In this document: positions 7,880 to 16,923 of the stretch, in pieces
How positions within the stretch are numbered: position 1 is the stretch's first letter
Layout of the letters: the number at the start of each line of letters is the position of its first letter
Assembly (NCBI GenBank): GCA_020431825.1
Contig: JAGQHN010000019.1
Location: 1-57,201, forward strand
Direction of reading: 5' to 3'
From: Trueperaceae bacterium
Lineage (GTDB): Bacteria; Deinococcota; Deinococci; Deinococcales; Trueperaceae
Length of the DNA: 57,201 nucleotides
Made by a program: the position numbers and the translations under genes
The notes under the pieces: model-generated
The model's input: the letters and a program-made list of their open reading frames with translations, nothing else
Told to the model about the DNA's origin: nothing
Databases searched by the model: none

Positions 7880-8893
7880 ATGGCTATGACGCAGTTTAAA
7901 GTTGCCCTTATTGATAAAACCTTAGACCAGATTCCAGACTGGGTTCCAGGAGAGCTCGAGGCTGCCGGGATTCATTTTGTCTACAGCAATTGTCAGAGTG
8001 CCGATGATTTGCTGACGCTTGCCCAGGACGTCAACGTGCTCTGGATTTATGGTGGTAATCAGCTAGCCAATGCTGAAAATCTACCCAAGCTAAAGGATTG
8101 TATTGCGGTGATTCGCTCTGGTAGCGGGGTTGACCGCATCAATGTTGATAAGGCGACCGAGCTTGGTATGGTGGTGGTCAATACGCCTCACGCTCACCAT
8201 GACGCTGTGTCTGATCACGCTATTGCCCTCATGTTTGCCGTCGGTCGGAAAATGCTTGCTCAGGACAAATACAGCCGGACCGATTGGAAAAATCGTGACG
8301 CCTTTTTGCCGCTCTGGCGGCTCAGACAAAAGACGATTGGGCTGATCGGCTTTGGGCTTATCCCGCAGTTTCTGGTAAGAAAGCTTGCTGGTTTTGAACC
8401 CCAGTTTTTGGTCTATGACCCCTTTGCGCCAGATAGTTTGCTCGAGTCTCAGAGGGTAAGGCGAGCTGACCTGGCAAGCTTGTTAAGCCAATCGGATATT
8501 GTTTCTATCCATACCCCCCTGACCGCAGAAACCCATCACCTTATTGGCGAAGCTGAGCTGAAGCAGATGAAGTCAGATGCCATTTTGATTAATACCGCCA
8601 GAGGCCCTGTGATTGAAGAGACAGCTCTGGTTAAAGCACTTGAGGAAAACTGGATTGCTGGGGCTGGGCTGGATGTATTTGAAGTTGAGCCAACTACGGC
8701 GGAAAACCCGCTGATGCAGTTTGACAACATAGTGGTAACGCCGCATACGGCAGGTTTCTCTGATGAATCAGTGGACTTAACCTGGCGACTTTCGGTCGAG
8801 GCCTGCATTGATCTGGCGAATGGTTACTACCCAAGGTCATATGTAAACCGCAGTGTAAAGCCCCGGAGGGAACTCCAAACCAAAGTTCGCTAG
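7880..8893 (+). CDS. D-isomer-specific 2-hydroxyacid dehydrogenase
   Basis: A 337-residue NAD(P)-dependent enzyme that interconverts 2-hydroxy and 2-oxo acids. The Rossmann motif GLIGFGLIPQFLVRK is present with the acidic end VYDPF about 20 residues on, indicating NAD preference. The catalytic triad is complete: Arg in NTARGPVIEE, Glu in DVFEVEP and His in TPHTAGFSDE. GSGVDRINVDKA is the usual substrate-domain motif. The ATG at 7880 follows GAAGGGA; a second ATG two codons on is an alternative. About 150 nt separate it from the nucleotidyltransferase, so it probably has its own promoter. It may handle glyoxylate, hydroxypyruvate or a sugar acid, which would fit the glycolate oxidase genes at the other end of the window. 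Confidence 0.9.
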   Translation: MAMTQFKVALIDKTLDQIPDWVPGELEAAGIHFVYSNCQSADDLLTLAQDVNVLWIYGGNQLANAENLPKLKDCIAVIRSGSGVDRINVDKATELGMVVVNTPHAHHDAVSDHAIALMFAVGRKMLAQDKYSRTDWKNRDAFLPLWRLRQKTIGLIGFGLIPQFLVRKLAGFEPQFLVYDPFAPDSLLESQRVRRADLASLLSQSDIVSIHTPLTAETHHLIGEAELKQMKSDAILINTARGPVIEETALVKALEENWIAGAGLDVFEVEPTTAENPLMQFDNIVVTPHTAGFSDESVDLTWRLSVEACIDLANGYYPRSYVNRSVKPRRELQTKVR

Positions 8894-8942
8894 GTAAATA
8901 ATCCTCTTTTACACTCCTTCGAGAACGAGGAGAAAATAAATG

Positions 8943-8962
8943 TCCCCCTTTAAAAAGGGGGA
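8943..8962. terminator. Perfect 20-bp inverted repeat TCCCCCTTT-AA-AAAGGGGGA
   Basis: Nine-base arms are separated by two bases, between the convergent 2-hydroxyacid dehydrogenase and aldo/keto reductase genes. No T-run follows on either side, so a bidirectional hairpin terminator is plausible but not proven. C-run/G-run repeats of this kind can also be dispersed intergenic elements. Confidence 0.5.
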
Positions 8963-8983
8963 TTCTACATTTGTTAGAGAATT

Positions 8984-9844
8984 TTACGAAGTAAAAAGAG
9001 GTTCCATTTGTCTTTGTCTGAATACCCTTTCCATTTCACTATCCGGAATGGGTCCACTAAAGCGTTCAGCGGCATCAAATACTCTGGGGAGTACATTAAT
9101 GTCGCCAACGGTATTCAGGAATACGCCTTTTCTGCCTAAGACCCAGTGAACAGCCTTGTCAATATCTTCTTGAGCCTCAAGGGGTTCATACCAGGTGGCT
9201 CGGCTTGGGGTTTTATCGCCCCAGGGAGCCCTGGTAATTGACTTGATGGTTTGTATGGCAACATTGCGTTCCTGACAAAGAGCAAACAGGGCCTCAAAAT
9301 CTCTGGCATAGTCAGGCAAATTCATCATGACGTAGCTAAAGGGCAAGAGGACACTGTCAAAGTCAAAGCGCTCGAGGCTTCGTTTATGCTGCGCTGCAAC
9401 GGTTAGTCCGTGTCCGGTTACGCCGATATAACTAACAATACCTTCGTCTCTGGCCTCAACTGCTGCTTGCAGGGCGCCGCCCTCACCAAGGGCGGTTGCC
9501 CACTCTTCAGGGTCGACCAGATTGTGAAGCTGTATCAGGTCAATGTGTTCAACCCCCATGCGCTCGAGTGACTGGTAAATTTGCTCCTTGGCTTCTTTGT
9601 AAGTGCGCAGCCCGGTCTTGGTTGCTAAAAAAACTTCTTTGCGGTGGTCTTTTAACCAGGGGGCCAGTCGTAACTCGGCGTCGCCGTAGCTGGCAGCCGT
9701 ATCAATATGATTGATGCGATGTTTCTCAACCAGCTCCATAGTGCGGTCAGCCTCGGCCTGAGTGACACTACTCAGTGCGGCTGCACCAAAAATCGTGCGG
9801 CTTGACTCATGACCTGTACGTCCAAACAGTTGTCTATCAATCAT
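8984..9844 (-). CDS. Aldo/keto reductase
   Basis: A 286-residue NADPH-dependent TIM-barrel reductase of carbonyl compounds. The catalytic tetrad is visible: Asp and Tyr in [13 protein letters not shown], Lys in FLATKTGLR and His in [18 protein letters not shown] and the closing [12 protein letters not shown] segment fit the family's cofactor-binding region. The ATG at 9844 is preceded by AAAGGAG. It stands alone, convergent with the dehydrogenase and divergent from the aminotransferase. The substrate is not predictable. Confidence 0.9.
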   Translation of the reverse strand: MIDRQLFGRTGHESSRTIFGAAALSSVTQAEADRTMELVEKHRINHIDTAASYGDAELRLAPWLKDHRKEVFLATKTGLRTYKEAKEQIYQSLERMGVEHIDLIQLHNLVDPEEWATALGEGGALQAAVEARDEGIVSYIGVTGHGLTVAAQHKRSLERFDFDSVLLPFSYVMMNLPDYARDFEALFALCQERNVAIQTIKSITRAPWGDKTPSRATWYEPLEAQEDIDKAVHWVLGRKGVFLNTVGDINVLPRVFDAAERFSGPIPDSEMERVFRQRQMEPLFTS

Positions 9845-9981
9845 GATGGGCTCCTTTAGCTAAGTTTATCCCAGAAATGACGATAGGGATGATTAGCTCA
9901 CATCACGGCGGTTCCGCAAACTACAATGCTCAAACGTAGGCGCTTGCCTTGTTAAACTAGAACGCGTAGAGAAAGGACAGT

Positions 9982-10905
9982 ATGAGCTATTTACCCTATG
10001 CCTATTTTGACGGAGATTATGTAGCCTTTAGTGATGCCAAAGTGAGCGTAGCCACCCATGCCCTGCAATATGGTACAGGGGTGTTTGGCGGCATTCGTGG
10101 TTACCTGAGCCATGACGAAAAAACCATCAATATTTTCCGCTTGCCTGACCACTGTGAACGCGTGATTCAGTCGGCTGGTCTGGTCAAAATACAGCTGCCT
10201 TTTGACACAGAAGGACTGGCTGAGATTTTCGTTGAACTGACCAAGCGTAACGCCCCTAAAGGCAATGTCTATTATCGGCCTTTTGCCTACAAGGCAGGCT
10301 TTGACTTAACGCCTAAACTCACCAATGTAGATGATGGTTTTACCCTCTACATGATGGCACTCGAGGACTACTACGGTGCTGATGAGGGCCTGAGTGCCAT
10401 GGTTTCTGCCTGGCGCCGGGTTAATGACAATATGATTCCAGCCAGAGGTAAGGTGTCGGGTGCCTATATTAATTCTTCGCTTGCCAAAGATGACGCTCTT
10501 GCTTACGGTTTTGATGAAGCCATTATGCTGAATGAACTGGGCAAAGTAGGTGAGGGCAGCGCAGCTAATCTCATGATGGTGCGCAAAGGTGTCCTTGTTA
10601 CCCCACCCATTACCGCAGACATTTTAGAAGGCATTACCCGCCGGACGATGTTCCAGATTGCCACGGATTTGGGTATAGAAATTGAGCAGCGCTCAATTGA
10701 CCGCACCGAGCTTTATATTGCTGATGAGCTCTTTTTCTGTGGAACAGGGGCTCAGGTAACGCCGATTGGCTCCGTGGACCGCCGCCCAGTAGGTGACGGT
10801 AAAGCAGGCAAAATAACCAGAGCCATTGCTGAACGCTTTCACGCCATTGTTCGGGGGAAAGTGACCGAGTATGAGCAGTGGCTCACCAAAGTTCCAGTCG
10901 TTTAA
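9982..10905 (+). CDS. ilvE: Branched-chain amino acid aminotransferase
   Basis: A 307-residue class IV PLP-dependent aminotransferase that transfers amino groups between Leu/Ile/Val and 2-oxoglutarate. The PLP lysine is K157 in ARGKVSGAYINSS. GTGVFGGIRGY, FDEAIMLNELG, GEGSAANLM and PPITADILEGITR are the class IV signatures around the cofactor. ELFFCGTGAQVTPI closes the active site. Length is standard for IlvE; a D-amino acid transaminase or aminodeoxychorismate lyase would normally be shorter and lack this R-x-Y N-terminal pattern. AGAAAGGA precedes the ATG. Its stop codon overlaps by 4 nt with the stop of the convergent LysR gene. Confidence 0.92.
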   Translation: MSYLPYAYFDGDYVAFSDAKVSVATHALQYGTGVFGGIRGYLSHDEKTINIFRLPDHCERVIQSAGLVKIQLPFDTEGLAEIFVELTKRNAPKGNVYYRPFAYKAGFDLTPKLTNVDDGFTLYMMALEDYYGADEGLSAMVSAWRRVNDNMIPARGKVSGAYINSSLAKDDALAYGFDEAIMLNELGKVGEGSAANLMMVRKGVLVTPPITADILEGITRRTMFQIATDLGIEIEQRSIDRTELYIADELFFCGTGAQVTPIGSVDRRPVGDGKAGKITRAIAERFHAIVRGKVTEYEQWLTKVPVV

Positions 10906-11819
10906 AGTAATACTTCAACTTGTTTCATGCTTGTCTGGGCTGCCTTTTGCAGGTGGCCCAGAAAGTTTTGCGCCGGGAGTGACAGCTTTTCCTGGCGCTC
11001 GAGCTTAACTACCGCAACCCCACGGTAAATCGGGTTCATATCGCTAAGGCTCAGTTCGGTAAATTCCTTGCGCTCGAGTTCATTTTGCACTACGGCTTCG
11101 ACAAAAAAGCCTGCTCCCACCCCTTCACTTATGAGATAGCGCCCAATATCTGTTGGCACTTCTGCGGCATTGCTGGCTCTGGCTGCAAGGCGTGCTATGG
11201 GCATGGGGCAGACCTGCCACCACTGCAAGAGCAAAAAGGGATTACTCTCGAGTGCGACTTGTTCCTGACTGATGCTCGAGTACTGACTTAAAGGATGGTT
11301 TGGATGGGCCACCAGAATGACCGGGTCTTGCATAATGATGAGGGGCGTCAGGTTGGTGACCAGCGGGTCTATGCAGGGCCAGCAGATAAGGGCCAGCTCA
11401 ATAAGTCCATCGGTCAACTGGTCAACCATTTGCCAGTGGCTACCCTCTTTAATTTTACACTCAACCTGAGGATATTGCTTCTGAAAGTCAGCCAGGGGCT
11501 TGCCCAAAAATCTGCCTGCTAAGGACCTTAGTGAGCCAAGGGCGAGTCGTCCCCGTTCACCCTGCGGTGCCAGATTGGCAGCTTTAAGTCCGTCATCCAG
11601 AGCAGCGAGAGCGCGCCGCGCATAGGGCAGGAAACTTATGCCCCGTTCGGTTAAGGCAATTTTCCTGCCACGACTAAAAAGCTCGCCCCCAAGTTCTTTC
11701 TCGAGTGCCTGGATTCTGGCACTGATGGCAGGTTGGGAGAGGTTAAGCGCCCAGGCCGCCTTGCTAAAACTACCTTCTCTAACCACGCGGTCAAAAGCAA
11801 TGAGTTGCTCGCTGTCCAT
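10902..11819 (-). CDS. LysR family transcriptional regulator
   Basis: A 305-residue LysR-type regulator. Residues 1-60 form the winged helix-turn-helix (LIAFDRVVREGSFSKAAWAL then LSQPAISARIQALEKELG). The rest is the periplasmic-binding-protein-like effector domain. Such regulators usually bind upstream of their own gene and of a divergent target. The divergent neighbour here is the two-domain acetyltransferase and EamA exporter operon at 11970, 150 nt away, a likely target. TATACT lies exactly 6 nt before the ATG with no ribosome site, so the transcript is probably leaderless. The stop overlaps that of ilvE in a shared TTAA. Confidence 0.9.
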   Translation of the reverse strand: MDSEQLIAFDRVVREGSFSKAAWALNLSQPAISARIQALEKELGGELFSRGRKIALTERGISFLPYARRALAALDDGLKAANLAPQGERGRLALGSLRSLAGRFLGKPLADFQKQYPQVECKIKEGSHWQMVDQLTDGLIELALICWPCIDPLVTNLTPLIIMQDPVILVAHPNHPLSQYSSISQEQVALESNPFLLLQWWQVCPMPIARLAARASNAAEVPTDIGRYLISEGVGAGFFVEAVVQNELERKEFTELSLSDMNPIYRGVAVVKLERQEKLSLPAQNFLGHLQKAAQTSMKQVEVLL

Positions 11820-11825
11820 TGCCTG

Positions 11826-11831
11826 AGTATA
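11826..11831 (-). promoter_or_regulatory. -10 box (TATACT) placing lysR transcription at or next to its ATG
   Basis: On the minus strand TATACT ends 6 nt before the ATG. With the usual 6-7 nt spacing the transcript would begin at the A of the start codon. No Shine-Dalgarno sequence fits. The -35 region is poor. Confidence 0.45.
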
Positions 11832-11969
11832 TAAAAAAGCTTTATGCCAGAGATTGACTTTCCCCTATTGAATGCCTTTATAGGGCTGTTTAGCATAGTT
11901 TATGCTGGCTAGCGCCGTTCAAGTATCAAAGTTTTTTATACTCACAGTTTTTTATATAAAGAATGCGTT

Positions 11970-12899
11970 ATGAGCATACAGATTCGTGAGGCACAGACTC
12001 GAGACCTCGTCGATATGCTCGGTATCTACAACGAGATTATTTTAACGACCACAACCATTTACAGTTATAGCCCGCGCAGTCTGGCCGAGCAGATTAGCTG
12101 GTTGGGGACCCGGCAGAAAGATGGTTTTCCTGTCCTGGTTGCAGAAGCTGAGGGGCGCATTTTGGGTTATACCAGCTACGGCTATTTTAGAAACTGGCCC
12201 GGCTATGACAACACCCGTGAACATTCCATTTACTTACATCAGGATGCCAGAGGTAAGGGTCTGGGGCGGCGTCTACTCGAGGCGCTAATTGAGCATGCCA
12301 GAAGGAACAGCGTCCATGTGCTCATTGCCTCGGTGGACAGTGAAAATGAAGCCAGTTTGCAGTTTCATAAGCGGCTTGGTTTTGAGGAGGTTGCCTGCTT
12401 TAAACAGGTGGGATACAAGTTTGGTCGCTGGCTTGACCTGTATTTCTTGCAGAAAATCCTGGTTGATAGGCCAAAGCCCATAGCACTCGAGGAGTTGAGC
12501 ATTACCCTCGAGCCTGCTACAACAAAAGAGGTCTTTGGCTTTCTTGTACCCCTGTACGGTGAGTCGGTTGAGCGTGACTTGGTGAGACTCGAGAGCCAAA
12601 GTCGTGCTGCACTGGTAGTGACCCGTCTACACGGAAAGATTGTTGCCTGTGCCTCTTTACAACCCCATTCTGAAGTTGCGGCAGAGGTGAAATTGTTTGG
12701 CTTAAACCCAGATAAAAAGCAAGTTGTAGATGGGCTTTTAGGGGTGCTCGAGCAAACCGCGCGTCTTATTAACTACTCGCAGATAAACCTGCAAACCAGT
12801 CAACCTGACCTTGCTGCTTTCCTGAAAGACCAGGGTTACAAGCCAATTGATTGCTTAAGTCAGAATAAGGCTGAGCTTTGTTTTGAAAAGTCCTTATGA
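11970..12899 (+). CDS. Two-domain GNAT acetyltransferase with phosphinothricin-acetyltransferase-like N-terminus
   Basis: A 309-residue protein. Residues 1-165 match PAT/Bar-type N-acetyltransferases: YNEIILTTTTIYSY, GYTSYGYFRNWPGYDNTREH, then the acetyl-CoA motif DARGKGLGRRLLEALIEHA and SLQFHKRLGFEEV. Residues 175-305 form a second, more divergent acetyltransferase-like module (ALVVTRLHGKIVACASLQP, INLQTSQPDLAAFLKDQGY) without a clear CoA loop. This is about twice the normal Bar length, so a fusion is likely. It overlaps the next gene by ATGA, so the acetyltransferase and the exporter are probably made together. N-acetylation plus export suggests detoxification of a small amine such as an amino-acid analogue. 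Confidence 0.8.
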   Translation: MSIQIREAQTRDLVDMLGIYNEIILTTTTIYSYSPRSLAEQISWLGTRQKDGFPVLVAEAEGRILGYTSYGYFRNWPGYDNTREHSIYLHQDARGKGLGRRLLEALIEHARRNSVHVLIASVDSENEASLQFHKRLGFEEVACFKQVGYKFGRWLDLYFLQKILVDRPKPIALEELSITLEPATTKEVFGFLVPLYGESVERDLVRLESQSRAALVVTRLHGKIVACASLQPHSEVAAEVKLFGLNPDKKQVVDGLLGVLEQTARLINYSQINLQTSQPDLAAFLKDQGYKPIDCLSQNKAELCFEKSL

Positions 12900-13822
12900 A
12901 GCTAAACTCGGTCGTCTTATTTATCATTCTGTGTTTTTCCTGGGGGTCAACTTTTTTACCGCTCAAACTTGCCCTGGCAGACTTACCACCTTTTTTACTG
13001 GCAGCTTTACGGTTTCTTTTAGCGGGTACGGTACTGCTTATCTGGTCAAGGCGCAAAAGGCTCGAGCCTCAGGATGTCTGGAGGCTGCTGCTTTTCGGCA
13101 TTGTTGTGATTGCCGGAAATTATGGCCCAGTTTTCTGGGGTGCTCAGTTTTTGCCCTCGGGTCTTACCGGGGTACTCAGCTTTGCCTCGGTAGCGCTGGC
13201 GCTTCCTCTTTTTGGCTTACTGTATGGTCATGAAAAACCCAGTCGTCGAAAATTGTCAGGGCTTTTTATTGGCATTATAGGTTTTGCTTTTTTAGCTTAT
13301 AGCGTGACGCAGGGGAGCACCAATCTCGGCTCTTCGTTTAGCCTAAAAGGGATTTTGGCAATTGCAGCGGCTGCTTTAGCAAATGGCTGGGGAGCCATGC
13401 TGACACGGCCTTTCCTGCTCAAATATGGCGCAAAAAAGGTGGCAGGTTTACAGATGCTAAGTGGCGGACTGGTTTTGCTAGGTCTTAGTTTGTGGCTCGA
13501 GCAGCCCAACCTTGCAGTTTTTGCCAGCCTGACGCATCCCACTACCCTTGTGAGCTATCTCTACTTAGTCGGGATAGGCTCACTCCTCGGTTTTACGCTC
13601 TATCAGCATTTGCTGGCCGTCTGGCGCATTAGTCTATTAGCAACTTATAATTTTGTTAGCCCTGTTATAGCCCTATTACTTGGTTTTGTTGTTCTACATG
13701 AACGCTTTAGCCCTGCCCAGTTTTTTGCCATCGGCCTGCTGCTTGTAGCCACGCTAGTCATCGTCAGGCGAGAACAAGGTAATAAAAAGCTAGACACAAG
13801 AAAATTCGGAAGAAGCAAATGA
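12896..13822 (+). CDS. EamA/DMT family transporter
   Basis: A 308-residue membrane protein with ten predicted helices in two EamA repeats (residues about 5-135 and 150-285). The conserved FSWGSTFLPLKLALADLPP start and LASVxLALPLF-like segment of the first repeat are recognisable, as is the SPVIALLLGFVVLHERFSP signature of the second. Drug/metabolite transporters of this type export amino acids, nucleosides or metabolites. Its start overlaps the acetyltransferase stop by 4 nt (ATGA). Paired with that enzyme and near a divergent LysR regulator, efflux of an acetylated or toxic compound is the simplest inference. Confidence 0.9.
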   Translation: MKLNSVVLFIILCFSWGSTFLPLKLALADLPPFLLAALRFLLAGTVLLIWSRRKRLEPQDVWRLLLFGIVVIAGNYGPVFWGAQFLPSGLTGVLSFASVALALPLFGLLYGHEKPSRRKLSGLFIGIIGFAFLAYSVTQGSTNLGSSFSLKGILAIAAAALANGWGAMLTRPFLLKYGAKKVAGLQMLSGGLVLLGLSLWLEQPNLAVFASLTHPTTLVSYLYLVGIGSLLGFTLYQHLLAVWRISLLATYNFVSPVIALLLGFVVLHERFSPAQFFAIGLLLVATLVIVRREQGNKKLDTRKFGRSK

Positions 13823-13970
13823 GATGAAGTTTTATTTTGAGTTGTTTAGTTTTGTCCTTCTAGCTAAAGCTAAAATCTATATCATAAACCTTTAGTCAGT
13901 GGATAAATTTTGCCTTCTGCTTGTGACATTAAAGTTGATGTCCTCTAAGTGACAGCACTGAACTATCAAT

Positions 13971-16700
13971 TTAAAACTGAATCTCTTTAGCAAGGGCTTT
14001 GAGCAAAGTGTCAAGCTCTATCCTGACGATTTCTTTAAACCTAAGAAAGACAAGTTGCACCTGAGGTGTTAGTCCTTTTACCTCTTGTATAGCCTTCAAA
14101 TAAACCGCCAGTTGAAAGTGGTACTTTTCTGGTGTTATTTCCTGATCGGTTTTGTAGTCTTCTAAATACCAGACGCCATCTGCACAGTAGAGCCTGTCAA
14201 TAATTCCCTGAAAAACAGTGTCACCTACAGGCAAGGCCATAGGCAACTCAGGGTAATCTTCGGAGCGGTCTTGTGGGTGAGGTATGCCGTTGCCAAGTAT
14301 ACCCTCATAGTTGCTCAGGAGCATTTTGACCTCTGTTAAGATATCGCTTTGCTCATCCAGCGTAAAAGGAAACATAACTTCTTGTGCGCGCAGGTTTTCT
14401 ATATGTGTGGGGTTGTCGGCGCTCCAGTTCTGACTTATGGCGTAGTGAGTCAGGGTGCCAACGGTGGTTGCTCTGCCTGGTAGGCGCTCGCCTTCTTCGG
14501 GGTCAGAAAAGGGGAGGGGTTCGTAGTCGTCAAAGCTTTCTTGTTTGATGCGGCTTGGGCTGGTGACCGGGGGGTACTCGAGCGGGTAAAAGCGCTGGTC
14601 AATGTAGGCTGCGGGTTCCAAGCCTTTTCTTTGCTGCTCAGTTTTAAGGTGGCGATTCACTTCCTGATAGGCGTGGGTCTGCAAGATGAAGTCAGGTCGG
14701 CTATAAGACTGCGTTGTGTGATCGAGATTCATTGCGCTCATAGCTGTCATCCAGCCGTCAACCTTCTGGCCTTTAACGCTGCCGGTCATGATCAGAGTGT
14801 CTCTGGCACGGCTGGCAGCTACGTAGAGCAGGCGGTAGCTTTCTTCATCTTCACGTTTTTTTAGAAGTTCGCGCGTTTCTGCGAAGCGGGGGCTATCCCT
14901 GTGAACAATGTGATTGGTGGTCGGGTGCAGGTAGAGCGGTTGGGGCTGGTGGTAGTTCATACGACCAAGGTCAAAGACTGCCACGAGAGGCCACTCGAGC
15001 CCCTTACTTCGGTGCACTGTAAGTAGTTGTATGCCTTCACCTGATTGGGGTACGTCTCCGGCATCGGTTTGTCGACTGAGAGTATCCAGGCGGTCTAGTA
15101 AGAGCTCGAGGTCACCTGGGGGTTGCCCGGCAACGGTAAAAAGCAGCGCGTCGACATTTTCTCTGGCTCGAGTATCTAAAAAATCTACGTAGCGTTTTTG
15201 GGCGATAAAGGGGGTACGTATCAGAAATTTGAGAGCGTTAAGTGGGGTGCCGCGTACCTGTGCCTGAGTTAGCTCGAGCCGCTCATAGACTTCCTGGTTT
15301 AAACTTTTGAGCATTTCTACCGGGTCATCTGCCCTTAAGATGCTATCGACTTCATGAAAGGGTAGTTGAGCATAGGGGCCACGTAACCAGGCAGCCAGGC
15401 TTAGACCGCTGGCATCTATACCGACTCGCAGGGCATGGTAAAGGTCGCGCACCTCAATACGTTCGTAGTAGCCGCGTCCCTGCAGGAGTACATAGGGTAG
15501 ATTTTCTGCTAAGAGCGCCTCTTCAACCTGCTGTAAGCCAGCATAGGAACGTGCTAAAACTGCCATCTGACTATAGGGAATCTGGTACTGCTCGTGGTTG
15601 CACTTTAGCCGCTCTGCCAGTAGCTTGGCTTCGTGTTCGCGTAACTTTGCGATCGGCGCTTCGCCATTTACCCAGTGCAGTTCTATTCGACCAGATGTTT
15701 CTTCTTGCTGCCCCTTAGTATTAACGGGCGGGGCTTCTTCCAGGCTGAAACCCATCTGGGCTTTGCCAAGGGTACTGGTCATATGGTTTAAAAAACGGCT
15801 TATGACTCTGGCGTGACGGCGGGTATCGGTCAGGGGTGTCAGTACTTCACCCGTATGAAGGGCGCGGCGGAAAACATTCACGTCGGCATTGCGAAAACCA
15901 TAAATACTTTGCTTGGGGTCTCCCACGACTTCTGTGCTTATGCCTGAGTGCTCGAGTGCCTCAAAGTAAGCGCCTTGCAGCGGGTTTACATCCTGATATT
16001 CGTCAACCAGAATAATGCGAAAACGGCCCCCCAGACGCTCTAAGGCACGCTTGCTACGTGCCAGCATAAGGGCCTTACGCTCAATTTCACTGGGAGGTAA
16101 AAGGCTGGCGCCCAGCCGAATTTCAAACTTTTTATAGGCAGCGTCAAACAGCCTTTCCAGCGCAATATTCTTGGGAAAATCATCGGCATAAAAACGCTCG
16201 CTTAAGGAGCGGCTGCGAAAGAGCTGTAACAGTAGCCCTTCGGCTTCTTCGCCAAGTTCTTCTTTTGCACCATAAAGTCCATGTTGAGCGTCACTGGCAA
16301 GGTAAAAAAGTGATTTCAGCTCTTCTTCAAAGAGGGCCTGAGCTTCCCATTCCCCCAGCACAGAAAAAGCTGGGTCGAGACTCAGCATAGGGGCACAAAG
16401 CCGCAGCGTTTCAATCATAAAACCGTGAATGGTGGTTAAGGTGGCGCCGTCAAGCTCGCGGAGCGCCTCTTCAAACAGGGGTCGTTTGGCCTCGAGTAAC
16501 GCCACATGCAAATAACTTCCCTCAGTCAGGAGCTCCCGGATACCCAGACCGACTCGCTGGCGCAGTTCATCGGCGGCTGAGCGTGTAAAAGTGACCCCAG
16601 CTATGCGGCGCAGAGGTGTTCCCTGGGCAATAAGCTGCAGGTAACGTAGGACCAGACTGGTGGTTTTTCCGGTGCCTGCCGAAGCAACTCTGACTTTCAT
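13971..16700 (-). CDS. AddA-like UvrD helicase-nuclease (RecB/AddA superfamily)
   Basis: A 909-residue superfamily 1 helicase joined to a nuclease. Walker A is ASAGTGKTT (residues 6-14). Motif II is ILVDEYQDVNPLQ, motif III GDPKQSIYGFRNA, motif V VHRSKGLEWPLVAV and motif VI LLYVAASRARDT. Near the C-terminus, GIIDRLYCADGVWYLEDYKTD supplies the PD-(D/E)xK nuclease residues as in AddA and RecB. It should unwind and degrade DNA from double-strand ends. It is somewhat shorter than typical AddA (about 1100-1200). No AddB gene is adjacent, although the partner usually is. No ribosome site is visible; TAGACT lies 8 nt before the ATG, so a leaderless transcript is possible. It is convergent with the EamA gene. 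Confidence 0.85.
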   Translation of the reverse strand: MKVRVASAGTGKTTSLVLRYLQLIAQGTPLRRIAGVTFTRSAADELRQRVGLGIRELLTEGSYLHVALLEAKRPLFEEALRELDGATLTTIHGFMIETLRLCAPMLSLDPAFSVLGEWEAQALFEEELKSLFYLASDAQHGLYGAKEELGEEAEGLLLQLFRSRSLSERFYADDFPKNIALERLFDAAYKKFEIRLGASLLPPSEIERKALMLARSKRALERLGGRFRIILVDEYQDVNPLQGAYFEALEHSGISTEVVGDPKQSIYGFRNADVNVFRRALHTGEVLTPLTDTRRHARVISRFLNHMTSTLGKAQMGFSLEEAPPVNTKGQQEETSGRIELHWVNGEAPIAKLREHEAKLLAERLKCNHEQYQIPYSQMAVLARSYAGLQQVEEALLAENLPYVLLQGRGYYERIEVRDLYHALRVGIDASGLSLAAWLRGPYAQLPFHEVDSILRADDPVEMLKSLNQEVYERLELTQAQVRGTPLNALKFLIRTPFIAQKRYVDFLDTRARENVDALLFTVAGQPPGDLELLLDRLDTLSRQTDAGDVPQSGEGIQLLTVHRSKGLEWPLVAVFDLGRMNYHQPQPLYLHPTTNHIVHRDSPRFAETRELLKKREDEESYRLLYVAASRARDTLIMTGSVKGQKVDGWMTAMSAMNLDHTTQSYSRPDFILQTHAYQEVNRHLKTEQQRKGLEPAAYIDQRFYPLEYPPVTSPSRIKQESFDDYEPLPFSDPEEGERLPGRATTVGTLTHYAISQNWSADNPTHIENLRAQEVMFPFTLDEQSDILTEVKMLLSNYEGILGNGIPHPQDRSEDYPELPMALPVGDTVFQGIIDRLYCADGVWYLEDYKTDQEITPEKYHFQLAVYLKAIQEVKGLTPQVQLVFLRFKEIVRIELDTLLKALAKEIQF

Positions 16701-16887
16701 GCTCTAAGAGTCTAACTTAAATTGGTCAACAAAAAGCTTGAACTCTTATCAGGCCTTAAGACATGGAGAGTCAAACACCCGGCAAATTGATTGCTGGGCA
16801 AATGAGAGAGCGTTCCCGCCAGGTGAGCTCTTGGAGTTTAATGCCTCCGTAAGACCAATAACATTTGCGCCAGACGCATGAAAGATA

Positions 16888-16917
16888 TTGACAGGCAAGT
16901 CGTGACTTGCATATTAT
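16888..16917 (+). promoter_or_regulatory. Sigma-70 promoter TTGACA-N18-TATTAT of the arsR-VOC operon
   Basis: TTGACA (16888-16893) is exact and TATTAT (16912-16917) is a near-consensus -10. The -10 ends 6 nt before the ATG at 16924, so transcription should begin at the start codon. The spacer holds a perfect palindrome, which a bound repressor would use to block polymerase. Confidence 0.75.
16895..16910. promoter_or_regulatory. Candidate operator GCAAGTC-GT-GACTTGC inside the promoter spacer
   Basis: Perfect 7-bp arms with a 2-bp centre lie between -35 and -10 of the regulator gene they precede. ArsR-type regulators are homodimers that bind such dyads, so autorepression is the natural reading. 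Confidence 0.65.
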
Positions 16918-16923
16918 CTTTGT

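Noticed and set aside
12883..13233. Open frame overlapping the EamA start
   Set aside because: Shadow frame of the transporter gene; translation is cysteine- and serine-rich without family features.
14541..14864. 107-residue plus-strand frame inside the AddA-like gene
   Set aside because: Lies wholly opposite a well supported helicase gene and has no family features.
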